DNA of 64,000 nucleotides from Massariosphaeria phaeospora. Its lineage: Eukaryota > Ascomycota > Dothideomycetes > Pleosporales. Under the pieces are notes generated by a model that was not told the origin of the DNA, ran no database searches, and saw nothing but the letters and a program-made list of their open reading frames with translations. The stretch spans positions 248,001-312,000 of the forward strand of contig JAADJZ010000016.1 of the NCBI GenBank assembly GCA_011032825.1, read 5' to 3'. The translations under genes and the position numbers were made by a program. This document shows, piece by piece, positions 22,940 through 34,396 of the stretch (its first letter is position 1; every line of letters starts with the position of its first letter).

Positions 22940-25270
22940 TCAAAGCGCGAGCTCATCCTCGCTATTCCCCCCATCATCCTCCCAAAGCCTCTTCCGCGGC
23001 GAGATCTGGAAACTGCGGCGCTTTGACAACGTCTTGGGCGCTGGCGTCGACTTGCGGCCTTTAGTGGCCCAGGACTGTCGGATCTCCCTGTGGTCTGACC
23101 TGCGGGGTTTAGGCGTGGACTGCGCCGCCGAAGAGTTTGCATGTCTGGGATGTGGGGCGGACCGCGGGGTGTGGTGGTGGGGTATGGAGAGTAGGAACGA
23201 GGCCGGCGGAGTCGAGTGTTCGCACTTTATTTCGGGTGTTTGGGGGATTTGCAACTCGTCTTGGCCCACTAGGTCGGGAGAGGGTTCGGGGTTCGGTTCG
23301 GGGCGTGAGGTGGTAGCGGTATTGTGTGAAGAGGGTGGGTTCCGTTGGTGTCGGTGTAGAAAGCTTATGGACTTGAAAGATTTTAAACAAATATCGCAAG
23401 TAGTGGTTCCAGTTTGTGGGTTTCCCGACGGAGACGACCCAGTGTCTACGAGATTGAGCTCGTCGTCGGATTCAAAGTTCACTGGAATCGGCTTGCGCTT
23501 CGGTTTGCTTGCCGAGGAGAGGATAATAGGGCCAGCCGACTTCTCGTGTGGTCTGATAGTGGTTGAATCCGGTATGTCTGTTGGAGGTAATTGTGGCTGC
23601 GGTTCATCGTCTTCCTCGACCTCTTCCATAACAGCGTTAACTTCGATCGAGGGGAGCACAGTGTTGTCTGGTGGAGGGCTAGACGCGATTCCATTGTCGT
23701 CGCCATCGTCCATACCGACCAATGACAACAATTCCAGATCTTCTTCATCGTACTCGGTAATTGCTGAGGTGGGTGGCACATCCCCATGACTCGTCCGGAT
23801 AGCATCCTGTTGAACTCCGCCAGCCTCGAGATACTCGAGGGAACTTGGTGTAGGTAGCTGGTGGGCTCCGCTCGATGACCTATGATCCTCGTGGATCAAA
23901 TTCACAGACGGCTCTTGGAGTGACTCGACCGTCATCAAACCACATTCTGCTGTCACCAACGGCCCATCTTCTTGGAGATCCTCATTCTGGATATTTGTAT
24001 TACCAGCATCGGGTTCGATATCTATGTTATTACTTGTTGTCTCGCTCCTATGTTTCAAGTGGTTGTTCCACCGGTTATACAACGCGGATACCGGCCACTC
24101 TTGCCAGTGCTTTCGATCACATTTAATCTCCATAAAGGAGCGATTATGGACTGTCCTCTGCTCGATGATATATATATCATCTTCGTTGGAGAACTGGTAT
24201 TTTATGCCCCTTGTTCGTCGAGGAATAACGGGGGTAACAGTGATATGGTCTACGTTCCCATGGTTGGAGTCGTCAATTTCGCGAGGCTCCGTAGCCGTGT
24301 TGGATCCACGTGGTATGGAATTGTTCACTAGCGTAGGTGTTGTAGAAGGTGGCATACGCGGTGTAGGCCGGTTGCGTCCTCTCCCCAAAAAGGAATCCCG
24401 GGGTTTCCGCACAGAGGCCGGATTGGAGAGAGGGCTTGTCCGAGAGACTGGAGATAGGGACGGACGATGCTGCGGTAATGGCGGGAACATCCATTTTGGA
24501 TTCGTTGCCGGCGGCACTGTGTCTGTGGCCACGGATGGAGTGAAAGGGGCCGAAGTCGCTGGAAGTTCAGTAACAGTCGAAGCGTCACCTGATAGTCTTG
24601 CTATGGAAGTTAACACGGCTTGACTGACCGCCAAATTGATGCTTTGGGTCAACGTCGACAGAAACGTATTCTGGGCTTGTTGACCAGCTGGTGTCTGTGG
24701 AAATTGCACCAGCTGCATTAGGTTCGCAGTGGGCGTCGCGGGGTTCGTCGCTTCCACGTGTTGAAGCTGCTGTACCGGCATGCTCGCACTGGTGTTTGCT
24801 TTTAGTGGGCCTGCATCTTGTGACTGCGATGCTTGCGGTGGTTCGTTGTGGGATATGACGCTCTGTGCCCCCTGTTCTTCGACCGGTTTGTGCAGCCTCG
24901 GTTCCGGTGATCGCGGCGCGAGTTCGTCCCGGTCGTCTTGGTCGTCTTGATCGTCTGCGATGTCTTGTGCGTAGGTCTCACCCGGTGTATCGCTCAGGTC
25001 ATCGGCCACCAGGTCCTCTAGAAACTGCGACGCTTTCCACCGTCGCTTCTGGAGACCCCGGAGGTGACCTCGGTCGACTACGAGCGTGCCGGTCCTCATG
25101 TCGATTTCGTCGCTCATCGACTCGGGCATGTTCGCATATTTCTTGAAGATGGATTCAAAGCGGCTCTGCAGCTTCGCCTGGCCTTCTTGTTTCTTGCGCA
25201 TATAGTCGGGGTTGGCTTCGTCGACTTCGACCGACTGCAGGATGCGCAATCGCTTCGCGGGAGGCTCCAT
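22940..25270 (-). CDS. SCM3: Scm3-type CENP-A chaperone with Myb and C2H2 modules
   Basis: A single open frame of 776 codons. I start at ATG 25270 (MEPPAKRLRI) because the Scm3 core follows at once; the same frame stays open to two in-frame ATGs at 25444, which would add 58 low-complexity residues. Residues about 15-75 carry the Scm3/HJURP signature (LQSRFESIFKKYANM, then DEIDMRTGTLVVDRGHLRGL). A Myb/SANT-like segment lies near 355-410 (YQFSNEDDIYIIEQRTV, WPVSALYNRWNNH), a C2H2-like finger near 635-660 (CDICLKSF, H-R-H), and a basic C terminus. Filamentous fungal Scm3 proteins are known to add Myb and zinc-finger modules to the core. Scm3 loads the centromeric histone CENP-A at centromeres. 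It is divergent from ATG6. Confidence 0.88.
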   Translation of the reverse strand: MEPPAKRLRILQSVEVDEANPDYMRKKQEGQAKLQSRFESIFKKYANMPESMSDEIDMRTGTLVVDRGHLRGLQKRRWKASQFLEDLVADDLSDTPGETYAQDIADDQDDQDDRDELAPRSPEPRLHKPVEEQGAQSVISHNEPPQASQSQDAGPLKANTSASMPVQQLQHVEATNPATPTANLMQLVQFPQTPAGQQAQNTFLSTLTQSINLAVSQAVLTSIARLSGDASTVTELPATSAPFTPSVATDTVPPATNPKWMFPPLPQHRPSLSPVSRTSPLSNPASVRKPRDSFLGRGRNRPTPRMPPSTTPTLVNNSIPRGSNTATEPREIDDSNHGNVDHITVTPVIPRRTRGIKYQFSNEDDIYIIEQRTVHNRSFMEIKCDRKHWQEWPVSALYNRWNNHLKHRSETTSNNIDIEPDAGNTNIQNEDLQEDGPLVTAECGLMTVESLQEPSVNLIHEDHRSSSGAHQLPTPSSLEYLEAGGVQQDAIRTSHGDVPPTSAITEYDEEDLELLSLVGMDDGDDNGIASSPPPDNTVLPSIEVNAVMEEVEEDDEPQPQLPPTDIPDSTTIRPHEKSAGPIILSSASKPKRKPIPVNFESDDELNLVDTGSSPSGNPQTGTTTCDICLKSFKSISFLHRHQRNPPSSHNTATTSRPEPNPEPSPDLVGQDELQIPQTPEIKCEHSTPPASFLLSIPHHHTPRSAPHPRHANSSAAQSTPKPRRSDHREIRQSWATKGRKSTPAPKTLSKRRSFQISPRKRLWEDDGGNSEDELAL

Positions 25271-25567
25271 GGCGGCCGCTTCGACGGGAGCATGTGGGAG
25301 ATGGGGGAGCGGGTGGTGGTCGTGGTTGTGGTGGAGTGGGCGTGCTGAGGAGAAGCGGGCGGGCTTCTGTTGGGTGTTTGCGACGCGATGGCTGGGGCGC
25401 GCTTTCCCCTCGGCAAGCTCCCCGCCGCGCGATTGCTGCATCATGGGGGGTCCGTGCCCGCCCGCAGATGACCCTCTATCACTTGCCTTCCCTTCCGTTC
25501 ACCACCCTGCCTCTCTAACGTTTAAGATTCTCACTCTGAGCATGCACACGGACATCCCTCAGCGAAC
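25271..25567. promoter_or_regulatory. Bidirectional promoter SCM3 / ATG6
   Basis: Only 297 bp separate the chosen SCM3 start (-) and the ATG6 start (+), or 123 bp if the upstream SCM3 ATG is used. Both promoters must share this segment. Confidence 0.6.
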
Positions 25568-27215
25568 ATGGCGAACGACCGGAAACCCTCGTCGCTCTAC
25601 TGCCAGAAGTGCCGCACGCCCATCGATGTAGATGCTTCCATCGACCAGCTGAATCCAGCTGCCTTTAAACTGCTCACTGGTGTGTTCCGTTCTCGAGCCA
25701 AACTCTCGCCATAAATACTGACCTGTAGACTCAACTCTTCCCGCCCAGCAGCAAGCGGCAAAGGCCACTCCGCCCCGCCAGTCGCGCCAGTCGCGCCCAA
25801 CTTTCCCGTCCGCCCGCCATCAGACGTACGACTCCGCAATTAAGTCGGCCAGAAACCCTACTTTCAAGCGCAATGTACCTTCCTCGAGGTTCCCCAAGCA
25901 TGGCGCGCACAATCCTGCCATGTCCTTCGTCAACGTTCACATGTCCGAGTCGATGCTCGACCCGCCCGCTCCGTCGCCAGTGTCGTCACGGAGCCCCGAA
26001 CCCGCAGCCGCGACAGAGGATACGCAGTCAAACGGGCCGGAAATGACAAGGCGAGCAAGTGTGACGGGTAACTCGGCAACCCCAGGAGGAGCTAGCATGG
26101 CAGACGGCTTAGAAACCACGAACCGCATGTTCGAGATACTATCAGCGCGCTCCGACATCGACCATCCCATATGCGTAGAATGCACCGAACTTCTCGTGGA
26201 TGGTTTACAGAAGCGTCTGGGTGTAGCGACTCGAGAACGCGACGCGTACGTAGACTATCTTCGCCGGGCGAACACAGACGTCCCTAGCAACGAAGAAATC
26301 AAAGCGGCAGAGACTTCGCTCAAGGCCTTGAAGAAGTCAGAAGTGGCCGCAATTGCGACACTCGAGAAACTCGAGGCGGAAAAGTCAGAGCTGGATACCC
26401 AGCTAGCAGCTCTGGAAGTCGAGGCCCGCGAACTTGATCAGACAGAAAATGTTTTCTGGAAGAACAGGAACGCTTTCTCATCTACGTTGAGCGGTTTCCA
26501 GAATGAGCGGGATGCGCTCACGACGAAGCACGCTCACGACGCGCAGATACTAACGCACCTCCAGCGCCGCAGTGTCTACAACGACGCCTTCAACATAAGC
26601 CACGACAACAATTTCGCCACTATCAACGGTTTACGCCTAGGCCGGTTGCCCACGCCATATGTTGACTGGCCAGAAATCAATGCTGCATGGGGTCAGACCT
26701 GCCTACTCCTGGCCACTCTCGCCGAACGCCTCGGATACAAGTTCCAAGGCTACGAGCTGAGCCCCATGGGCTCCACCAGCACAATTCACAAACTCGAAAT
26801 CAAAGGTGGAAGCTCCACGGCCGAAACACGAAATTCTACAGCAACCAACCCCGCAGTAACGAGACAGCGCCTCGAGCTCTATTCCTCCGGCGACTTCCCC
26901 CTCAACTTTGGCTTCCTCCATCGCAAGTTCGACACCGCCATGGTCGCATTCATCGAATGTCTACGCCAGTTGGGCGACTTTGTCGAGAACCAAGGCGTGC
27001 ATGCGGGCAGCGGCTTAGGCATGGGCGTCGGTGGCGGAAGCGTGAAGATGCCGTATGAGATCCGTAAGGACAAGATCCACGACCAGAGCATTAAGCTGGC
27101 GCTGAACAAAGAAGAAGCGTGGACTAAGGCGTGCAAGTATACACTGACCTGTTGCAAGTACCTCCTTGCGCATGTGAACAATGTGGAGAGTTCGTCCGGG
27201 CGGAGAACAAGATAG
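25568..27215 (+). CDS. ATG6: Atg6/Vps30 (Beclin 1) autophagy and PI3-kinase subunit
   Basis: Exons 25568-25679 and 25729-27215 join in phase (GTGTGT...TAG, 49-bp intron) to 532 residues. The N terminus has a CxxC pair (YCQKC), and the segment DHPICVECTELLVDGL near 180 carries a second CxxC. A Glu/Lys/Ala-rich coiled coil runs about 215-310. The evolutionarily conserved Beclin domain follows (SVYNDAFNI, INGLRLGRLP, VDWPEINAAWGQTCLLL) to a C terminus with YTLTCCKYLLAHV. Beclin/Atg6 bridges Vps34-Vps15 to Atg14 or Vps38 in autophagy and vacuolar sorting. The domain set and length are complete. Confidence 0.95.
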
Positions 27216-30200
27216 AAAATGTTTGGGTCTCGGACATCTCGAGTGTAATCGTATGATAGATAGATACCCTTGATTGATCTTAGACTGGCGTTATGGGGCT
27301 ACAAGACGGGATGCATTGGGCTGGCGTCTGGTGTCTGTCTATCTTGCCGTGTTTACCAATATACCAGTTCAGATAGACGGATCACACAGCTCTATCTTTA
27401 TCACGGTGTGACGAACACACGAGCTTATCTGTGCCTACGACATGTATACCTACATACACACTATTACATGTGCTGCCACTGTATGCGCGTGCCTGGCAGC
27501 ACAAAGCGGCCATCACATACGAAAACCTAATCTTGACGGTACTTGCAATGCACGGTGATTGTGACTCCATGGTCTGATAAGCTCTACAGGTCTCATTCGT
27601 GTCTACAGCGATTATCCGTTTTATAGTAGATAGCGAGGTGATATCATCGTGATGTGTTGCAATCGTTGGTGGGTAACAAATGGCAGATACCGATGCCGAT
27701 GCCGATGTGAATACTCGTTCTAGTGTAGAGGCACGGGTTGTTATCAGTGATGGGCGTGGTTGGGATTATGTGGTGCTACTTTGACACTGCCGTTTTCCGG
27801 GTCGTGAATTTATTTTGACGCAGTGGGCTGAAGTGGCCATGTCAGAGTACTGTGCCTAGTCCGCGGTAGCATTCTTCCTGCCCCTACCTTTCTTTGTCGC
27901 TGAAGTGTGGCACAGTGATGCGGCGATTGAGCGGTGTTGGAACGGGCTTCTGCCAAAGACTGTGTGATCGTTGCTCAGTACCTTTGTAATTGGCGGTGGG
28001 TCCTTGTAAGGAGTGGATCCGTCCCGGACAAGTTGTTCGACGTTACACGGTGGTTTCTAGTAGGTAGTGGATCCTGCCAGAAACTGCTTGTTTGTCTTTG
28101 TTACGCTGTGGTTTTTACGAAGTGGCAATCAAGGCTTTTTCTTCTTTGTTGGTATCCTGGGGGGCGAAGTAAGAGAGACATCGCTACCACGGGCTCTTCG
28201 CTACACACGACGAACGAACAACCAGTACTGGACCAGTCTCCCCGTATCGAGTTCAAATCCACGTCACACAGGTCGTTTCTGCTGTCCGGACCCTAGCGGC
28301 TCAGGCACCATTGACGGAGATATGGCGTTGGGCCGCTGTGTCCGTCCGGAGGCGTACGGCAACCAGCTGATTGTCCGAATGTGGCGAAACACCGAGAGAG
28401 GCGAGCTTAGAAAAGGGTCACGATGGTCGTCTGTGGTGTTGTCCGGCGCTTCGGATAAGGACCGAGCGTTTTCCGTCCGGCCCGGACATGGGCAGGTGAC
28501 TTTCACCATGTGACCAGCGCAGGGCCCGGGGCAATTTAGACTCCAGAACCAGAGCCGCCATTGAGGCGACAATACCCGTCGCGCCACCAGCACTAGCATC
28601 CTAATTTTCTTGTAGTTGACGGCACCTCTCCCACTATTTCATCGGTTCTACTGGAGCTAGTGTTGCAGGCTGTGAATATTTGCTAGTAGGTTAGCTAAGT
28701 CTGTGTGCGAAGTCTGGGGTCAATGTCCGATTGCGGGGTATTAGGTTATAAAAATCCGTAGGTGCGTTGCCATCAGTTTAGAGAAGTGCTTGATCCAGTT
28801 GCGAGCTAGGAGCCAGGGACCGCATCGTGTTGGTTGGCGTGTTCTGCGAGATGCTGCAGGTGCAAGCGTACTGCAGATGTCCTGTAGCCGTCACCCGGAC
28901 AAGCCTCGTCTGCCTTCAATGTTCGTTAAAGGCCCGCATTGACAACGGCTCGAAGGGACAGTTGGTCGGCGTTGCAACAAACGTACACTATGAAGGCGTG
29001 CTCGGCTGTTGTCAGGATTAGAGCAGTCCCCGCACGCGTTGTTGGTGTCAACGATGGTGAGCAAGCTTGGGAGTAGGAGCGTGCGGGGAAGTGCAATTCG
29101 AAACGTAACAGAATGCCAGAAACAATTCGACAATACGGAGTACTTTAAAGTACCAGAGGTGATCCGGTGCAGGAGCTTGAATACGTGTGTCAGCGCTCGA
29201 ATTGCGAACAATTGCGGAAGCTTCGAGTACGTTGCCGCAATCATCCAAGCCTCGCATGGTGACGATATCGGATATTAGACGGCCTTGCACACACAACGTT
29301 GCACAGGTAGATGAAGGGTCCAACGACAAGTTACTCGCAAGGATAAACAGTTGCTCTCGGATCCCAGCGTCAGGGAACGGGGCCCGTGAAGAATTTCCCA
29401 GTCCGAGGAAGAAGGCGTGAGAGTGGCATTGAATGGCGCGAGTCGACCACGGAAGCACACTCGCACAGTCTCACGATGTACTCGTGGACGCGAAGGATGG
29501 CAGCCAATGCAATGCGGCACGCTGTCCGGTGGCACAGCCAGCAGCGGAATCGGGCAAGCCACGTCTCCGCACAGGACGAGACTGTTTGCTGGTGAGGTGA
29601 TGCGTAACTGGTCGTCGATGCGATGATGGTGGGAATGAGCATAGCTGCACAGCGGTACCGCGGTGGCTATCCGCAGCGCACGCTCTGGGTGCACCCGGAC
29701 ACGACAGGAAGCCGCAGCTGCAGTCAGAGAGCGCGCCGGTGCGCGCAGGCGTGATGGAGCATCATCGGCTGCTCGAGCGAGTCGCCGTCAATTGATGTGT
29801 CAAAGCAGGTCAGCTGGCGGACCAAATTCGTTTCCTGAGGGTAACAGATTGCGCGGAACAGGGCCATCAGGCGGAGCGTCGCCGCACGTGATGCAGACTT
29901 TTCTTTCAGGCGCTGGGCATTGGCGCTTGGCGGCCGTCTAGCGAAGTGTGATGTAAGAGAAACCAGGACGAGCCCAGGCGCTGGGACCGCGTCTCCTTCA
30001 CCAGCGCGCAACGTGCCCGCCAGCTGCCTCCGCAATCCCCTCGACTCATGGTGTCATGTACACGCTGAGGAAATGACCCCTCCTAGCGGCGCTCGACTGC
30101 CAGCTCTGCGCCCCGGCGCGCGATGCCGTGCGCTGCCGCTTGGTACGGGGAAGGCGTTAGTAACAATATCGATGGCAACCACGGGGCCTTCTTTGTCTGG

Positions 30201-30428
30201 TTTTGCGGGTGAAGTTTTCGTTCGCTGCTGCTATAAGAAGCCCTCGCCGCCCACTGACCTCATAGTTGACTTGCACTGACCTAAGAAACCGTTGGCTCTC
30301 TCACCCACGTCCCCTACGCACCACCACGTCACCACCACAAACGCGCACTGAAGTCGTCCCATCGCCTGCTTCCTGTTCTGTTCGCGCAGACAACGAGCAT
30401 CACCTTCGCGACCACCTCAACAACTTCA
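27216..30428. other. Long gene-poor intergenic region
   Basis: 3.2 kb without a gene I can support. Open frames are short, overlap on both strands and show no family motif. A tRNA B-box-like string occurs near 28250 but with no partner A box. TATAAG at 30233, about 195 bp before the F-box gene ATG, is a possible TATA element. Confidence 0.5.
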
Positions 30429-31926
30429 ATGCACATCAACGACTTTCCCTACGAAATCCTGTCCAAGATCCTCGACGAGTCCGCCAAAGCCCACGTCCGC
30501 GATGCCCCGACCTACACCTTCGGCTTGTCGCAGGCCCCGCTCCCCCTCCAGCCGGCTCGTCTCCAGCGCTATGTGCGAGGCCCTGTGCCGCCGGAGATGC
30601 TGAAGTGGGACGCCACTGCCGCAATTCGCCTCGTCTGCTGGAGGTGGCACGAGTGGGCCTTGGGGTATGCCCTCAAGGACGTTTATATCCGTCGGTGGAA
30701 GGGTGGCGAGGTGAGCACACTCCATCACTCAGCATCAACAGCATATACTGACTATCTTGCAGAGATGGGCCGAGCTCTCAAACCGGCGAGAAAACTACGC
30801 GCTGTATGAGCTGGTTGACCGGCCGACAGGCACGGCCGTCTACCGTGACCCGTTCGCTTCTCTGCGGCACACTGTGCGGACCTTCAACCAGTTTCCTGCG
30901 ATAGCTTCCAGGATCAAGCGTATGTGGTTCCATGGTTTCTACACTGCCGAGACCGACCACTTGATCTTCGAGTCACTCAAGAGTTGCCAGAATCTTACCT
31001 CCGTCTCGCTTCCGTGGACGACTCTTCGCCACATGGATGCAAAGGCGTGGCGCAACTTGCTGCTAGGCAATGGGAAGCCGCTTGAGTCTCTCGAGATCCA
31101 ATGCGTCGACCCGACCTCGCAGCAGCTGGAAGATAAGGACAACCAGGTGGATTTGGACCCGCTGCTCTCGGTCAATTTCGGAGAGCTCCGCCGCCTCAAG
31201 TTCTTCGGCGACACAACCTTCATGCCCGTCACCGACCGCGATTTGTATGCCATTGCGCGCACTGCAACACGGCTTGAAGAGTTTCACCTGACTTGCATTT
31301 CCACCGTCACCATTGACGGCCTTGTGGCCATTGTCAAGTCCTCGCGGTCCACTCTCCGGGTTCTTGAGCACAGCCCTCGGTCGCAGGATGGCTTCTGGCA
31401 CCCTCACCCCGGTTCTCCGAGTGACTCTGAGCATCTTTGCGAGCTCCTTCGAAGCTGTCCGAAGCTCGATACTCTGTCTATTTCCCTTCCCTCCGTATGC
31501 TCCGATCTCTTCTCCAATGAGAATGCCAAGTTCCAGGGTGACCTACAAGTGCGCGCTCTGCATTTGTGTGGCCACGAGCACGGTCGCTCTACCCATGAAG
31601 CCACCGACGCTCTTCGAAAGGTACTCGCACAAGCTCGGAGCCTCATTCATTACCGTGCGAATAGCGTCATCCCGACAGAGCTTTACGTCGAGCTGTTCTT
31701 CGCCGACTGCATTTTCGAGCCATCTTCGAGCGCTGTCCACGGCGATTTCGCTCTTGCACAACTCTCCTCGGACGGCTCTTGGCCCGATACCATCACCTCC
31801 AGCGGCAAAGGCCCGTACGGAAGCACTGGTCTCTACGAAAAGGAAGAGGAGGGTCCGTTCCAACGCATTGAAGAGGATGAGTTTCTGGATGCTGTGCGCC
31901 GGAAGCGCTTGTCCATCTCGACCTAA
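30429..31926 (+). CDS. F-box-like protein with leucine-rich C-terminal region
   Basis: Exons 30429-30710 and 30763-31926 join in phase 0 (GTGAGC...GCAG, 52-bp intron with a CTGAC branch) to give 481 residues. The N terminus (MHINDFPYEILSKILDE) is an F-box-like motif, and the conserved Trp-rich LVCWRWHEWAL follows near residue 72. The rest has Leu-rich segments spaced like degenerate LRRs (LKSCQNLTSVSLPW, RLEEFHLTCIS, LRSCPKLDTLSISLP). Proteins of this kind are very common in filamentous fungi, where the F-box binds Skp1 and the C-terminal region selects substrates for an SCF ubiquitin ligase. I cannot name the substrate or an orthologue. The C terminus is acidic then basic, without a known motif. 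Confidence 0.85.
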
Positions 31927-33340
31927 ACATGGATCGAATCATGAATTACGAATAACGGCCTGTTTTCTTTTCTTCAAACTGCGTGTACACGGCTCACCGG
32001 ATGAATTACGATAACCTGCATTGGCAAAAGGGAGCCTGGAGTCAGAATACCAGGCCAAGTAGCCATATTGGATCTGCTGCTCTACAAAAGTTCGTTACAA
32101 AAGGGATTCACCTCACGGGAGAGGTCTGGATGGGCATCTGCATAGGACACCACTTATCTTCCACTCTATCAGTCTAGTACAGTCTACACAGGCCGGACTT
32201 AGCTAGGTATCATGTACAATTGAAACATTTCCATGTTCGAATCTTGGTTGCCGGTTTTCCCCGTTCATGCTTGGTGAAGCCAGAAGTTAATTGATCGCAG
32301 TAATCCTGTCTCGCTCCGTGTAGCCGTAACATCCAGGTCACTATGCTCGGTTCTCCAGGCACCGTGAGGGAACTATCGACACTTTTGAAGCTCGAGGTCG
32401 ACCCCACCACGCGGGCATAATTCCTAAGGTCATTGCTGACAAGACTTCAGGCGACCCTTTTCACAGCCTGGGAGATTTTAGCAACAGGTAGACTGTCCAC
32501 CTCTGTCTTTACAAAACTCTATTATATCTTTGGTATTGTCTAAAGAGAGAGAGGAACGAGAGTAGTTATAGTAGATGGGTGCGCGCGAGGAACGAATTAT
32601 GCCAGGGCGGTGAAGCGATCGGCCTGTGTGACCCCGCACTTAGTGCGACGCCAACGCCGAGAGTGGAAAAGTCCAAGGTACAGATGTGAGCCAGCCGTGC
32701 TTAGTGGATTTTAGTCAGACTGTGCTCCTCTTTCCGTAACCGACGCAGCGCTTTGTTCTTCGCCCGGATGTCGAGGGGTCGTTGCTCCATTAGGCTGTCT
32801 AGCCCGGAATCAAAGCATCTTGTCATCATTGCCAATCACTTAGACGGACGCGGCTGACGAAACGCTACGCACGGAACGAGGCCGTTATTCTTGGACGATT
32901 AGCAAGAGCTGACATCCGCTGTCACGACGTCGTACAAGAATAAACACACACAGAAGGTTTAGGTCTAGCTTCATCTGGGTACACAAGGCTAGACTCCAGT
33001 AACTTCAATCGTGTGTAAGAAAGCTATCAGTAATAGGAGATTTTGTAATTGGGCTTGTCGCCAGTATCCAAGAGCGAGATGAACGTGCTGCAGGATCTCC
33101 CATTACACAACAGTTACGCAAGATCGAGACGCCTGCAAGCGGGCAAGCCTACATGGGAGACTGCAGCAAGTTCCAGGCGAGTGGGTCTAGCGTGGTAGTC
33201 CATCGGATCTAGGAAGACCGGGAAGGAGGGGTGCCTGCATAGATAAAGAGATCTGTGCCCCTCACCTTTACCTTGTCCAACACGGTACCATTGAGCTTCA
33301 ACAACCCACACTACACTACACAGCTCCATCACTTCCAATC
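31927..33340. other. Intergenic region, F-box gene to flavodoxin-like gene
   Basis: 1.4 kb with no supported gene. The right end must hold the promoter of the flavodoxin-like gene; a GATAAAGA string near 33242 lies about 100 bp before its ATG. Confidence 0.5.
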
Positions 33341-34192
33341 ATGGCTCCCAAGGTCGCTATCGTCTACTACTCCATGTACGGCCATGTCAAGACATTGGTA
33401 CGTGTTTGAGCTTCTTGCGTCTCTTACAGAGTCCATGTTTGCCTATGGACCCGCGTAGAGAAGCTGCTAACAATTCCATCATAGGCCGACGCTGAGAAGA
33501 AAGGCATCGAGGAGGCCGGCGGTACCGTGGACATGTACCAGTAGGTTTTCCCAGCCCAGTTCGATATCAGCTACTACTCCAGGCGGCTTTCTTCCATTAC
33601 GGCCGATGTCGTCATCATCGACTAACTTTGCTACAGGGTTGCCGAGACCCTTTCCCAGGAGGTTCTGGGCAAGATGCACGCCCCACCAAAGTCTGAAGAT
33701 CCCGTGGTCGAGGATCCTAGCATCCTCGAGAAGTACGATGCCATCCTCTTCGGTATCCCTACGCGCTACGGAAACTTCCCAGCTCAGTTCAAGACTTTCT
33801 GGGACATGACTGGAAAGCAGTGGCAGCTTGGCTCCTTCTGGGGCAAGTACGCGGGCCTGTTCATCTCGACCGGTACCCCAGGTGGAGGCCAGGAGTCCAC
33901 TGCCATCGCGGCCATGTCCACTCTCGCTCACCACGGCTTCCTCTACGTACCCCTTGGCTACAAGAACGTGTTCGGTACGTCTCTCCCCTTCGTAACAATT
34001 ACGTCATGCGTACTAACAAGCCGTCCAGCCCAGGTCACCAGACTAGACGAGGTTCACGGTGGCAGCCCCTGGGGCGCCGGTACTTTCTCCGGCGGAGACG
34101 GTTCGCGCCAGCCGACGCCGCTCGAGCTCGAGATTGCCCAGTTACAGGGCAAGGGCTTCTACGAGCAGATTTCCAAGGTCAACTTCGCGTGA
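33341..34192 (+). CDS. Flavodoxin-like NAD(P)H:quinone oxidoreductase (Pst2/Ycp4/WrbA family)
   Basis: Exons 33341-33397, 33485-33540, 33637-33974 and 34029-34192 join in phase to 204 residues. The N terminus ([12 protein letters not shown]) is the FMN phosphate-binding loop; [18 protein letters not shown] and [13 protein letters not shown] are the other flavin-site segments. The family includes yeast Pst2, Rfs1 and Ycp4, fission-yeast Obr1 and the minor mould allergens Alt a 7/Cla h 7. Members carry out two-electron quinone reduction, limiting oxidative stress, and in yeast sit at plasma-membrane domains. The reading frame ends at TGA (34190-34192), directly followed by CTA, and the same frame remains open for 67 further codons to a CaaX box; see the next entry. 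Intron 2 (96 bp) is the longest of the three. Confidence 0.93.
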
Positions 34193-34396
34193 CTAGATGA
34201 CGCGGACGCAACGGAAGCGGGCACACAAGCAGGGGCACCGGCTACCGCACCCGCAGGAATAGAAAACGAATCGAAAAAGACAACGGCAGCTACTGCAACA
34301 ACACCAAATGTTACGACGGCATCGGGACCACAGCGCAAAGAGGAGATGGATAGTGAGGGGCCTTGTGGGCTGCCTGCTAAGTGTGCCATTCTATAA
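34190..34396 (+). other. Predicted stop-codon readthrough extension ending in a CaaX box
   Basis: Directly after the TGA of the flavodoxin-like gene, in the same frame, lie 67 sense codons and then TAA (34394-34396). The junction is TGA-CTA, the best-known leaky stop context in eukaryotes, used in fungi and animals to add peroxisomal or other C-terminal signals. The extension starts LDDADATEAG, is rich in Ala, Thr, Gly and Pro (a disordered linker), and ends PCGLPAKCAIL. CAIL is a CaaX box, with Leu in the last position favouring geranylgeranylation; a second Cys six residues upstream of the CaaX Cys could be palmitoylated. The isoform would have 272 residues with a lipid anchor. Alternatives are a recent nonsense mutation in a formerly longer gene, or an in-frame splice (GT at 34189, AG at 34353) that also reaches CAIL. 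Confidence 0.65.

Noticed and set aside
28230..28285. tRNA-like B box (gttcaaatcc) in the 27-30 kb region
   Set aside because: No matching A box, acceptor stem or anticodon arm upstream at the right distance.
34189..34353. An in-frame 165-nt intron instead of stop readthrough in the flavodoxin-like gene
   Set aside because: Frame-compatible, but the donor context (GC/GTGACT) is poor and no good branch site precedes AG 34353; kept as an alternative to test rather than the main model.
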